Origin: Sphingomonas sp. LY54
GTDB taxonomy: Bacteria > Pseudomonadota > Alphaproteobacteria > Sphingomonadales > Sphingomonadaceae
NCBI RefSeq assembly: GCF_035594035.1
Contig: NZ_CP141588.1
Coordinates: 1,447,501-1,511,500 of the forward strand
DNA: 64,000 nucleotides
Reading direction: 5' to 3'
Shown: positions 63,649 through 64,000 of the stretch, piece by piece
Numbering within the stretch: the first letter of the stretch is position 1
Layout of the letters: each line of letters begins with the position of its first letter
Program-made: the position numbers and the translations under genes
Notes under the pieces: model-generated
What the model was told of the DNA's origin: nothing
The model's database searches: none
Seen by the model: only the letters and a program-made list of their open reading frames with translations

Positions 63649-64000
63649 CTAGGCCGACGGCGCGGCCGTTGCCACCCGGTCCGGATGGGCGGCGGCGAAG
63701 GCTTCGAGCCGGCTCGCCGCGGCATCGGCGGCGACGAGGGTCGGATAATCGTCCAAAGGCACATCGAAACGGCGGGCATTGTAGAGCTGCGGCACCAGGC
63801 AGATGTCGGCCAGGCTGGGCTGATCGCCGAACAGGAAGCGGCCGGCGCGCGGCGCGGCCAGCCGCTCGAGCGGGGCGAGCCCTTCGCGCAACCAATGGCG
63901 ATACCATTCGTCGCGCTCGGCCTGGTCGTGGCCGAGGGGGTTCTTCAAATAGTGGAGGATGCGCAGGTTGTTGACCGGGTGGATGTCGGCGGCGACCGCG
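63649..64000 (-). CDS. maiA: Maleylacetoacetate isomerase, C-terminal part (partial)
   Basis: The gene extends beyond the window's right end. Visible codons read ADIHPVNNLRILHYLKNPLG, characteristic of maleylacetoacetate isomerase (zeta-class glutathione S-transferase), then a GST C-terminal helical domain with LFGDQPSLADICLVPQLYNARRF (cut here: GDQPSLADICL). The product isomerises maleylacetoacetate in tyrosine/phenylalanine or gentisate breakdown using glutathione. The N-terminal thioredoxin domain with the SSCS motif is outside the window. Confidence 0.88.
   Translation of the reverse strand, partial: AVAADIHPVNNLRILHYLKNPLGHDQAERDEWYRHWLREGLAPLERLAAPRAGRFLFGDQPSLADICLVPQLYNARRFDVPLDDYPTLVAADAAASRLEAFAAAHPDRVATAAPSA

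Overview
The window looks like chromosome of a high-GC alphaproteobacterium, most likely a sphingomonad. Supporting this are a caa3-type oxidase locus with fused subunits I and III, DsbB and a Coq7-type hydroxylase, dodecin, a UdgX/radical-SAM repair pair, the RimK/zinc-protease/desuccinylase trio, Tad minor-pilin genes, and G/C-rich palindromic intergenic repeats of the CCTCCCC type. This is read from gene content and codon style only; no database search was possible.

Layout. 1-4.9 kb: cytochrome caa3 oxidase operon (tail of CoxB, CtaD/E fusion, small membrane protein, CtaG, three-haem cytochrome c), followed by a small SEDS-like membrane protein and a single-domain response regulator. 6.4-14.7 kb: MgtC family protein, desaturase plus Coq4-like protein, tRNA-Ala(CGC), DUF2171 protein, MDR oxidoreductase, VOC protein, the UdgX and radical SAM repair pair, and an outer-membrane beta-barrel. 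14.8-22.7 kb: remnant of a peptide transporter, dodecin, dsbB-coq7 operon, PAP2 phosphatase, DUF481 protein, YceI and an M1 aminopeptidase. 22.7-31.5 kb: a patchwork with a lone lower-GC gene, a GGDEF-EAL regulator, small genes separated by structured repeats whose stems covary, a lower-GC two-gene unit of unknown function, and a DUF2442-HTH regulator. 31.6-40 kb: core genes again (lepA, M15 peptidase, TadE/TadE/TadG trio, PHA-region protein, ferredoxin-NADP reductase), ending at tRNA-Pro(CGG).

40.1-60.1 kb is an integrated genomic island. A tyrosine integrase starts just inside tRNA-Pro, and the last 20 bases of the tRNA plus 4 more recur as a perfect 24-bp direct repeat at 60110-60133, so both attachment sites are visible. 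The left part carries an orphan Xre/DUF2384 antitoxin-like gene, three tandem ~240-bp repeats with covarying hairpins, and an operon of a DEDDy exonuclease, a short MobA/MobL-like protein and an unknown protein. The right part has two divergent operons around one operator region. Leftward run an XRE-ImmA regulator, hsdM, hsdS (apparently starting at ATT), hsdR and a YgjP-like metallopeptidase. Rightward run seven tightly packed genes: an acidic Rossmann/TIR-like protein, an Nmad2 protein, an HMUDK_hel-type (5-hmdU DNA kinase helical domain / aGPT-PPlase clade) protein, a membrane-anchored dCTP-deaminase-like protein with a collagen-like N-terminus, a small membrane protein, a MazG-like pyrophosphohydrolase, and a uracil-DNA-glycosylase-like protein. 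Together these look like a base-modification or nucleotide-surveillance system next to a type I restriction system. It is the best candidate here for an undescribed defence system.

Right of the island (60.4-64 kb) the chromosome resumes with the RimK operon, a class II aldolase and the C-terminal part of a maleylacetoacetate isomerase that runs off the window.
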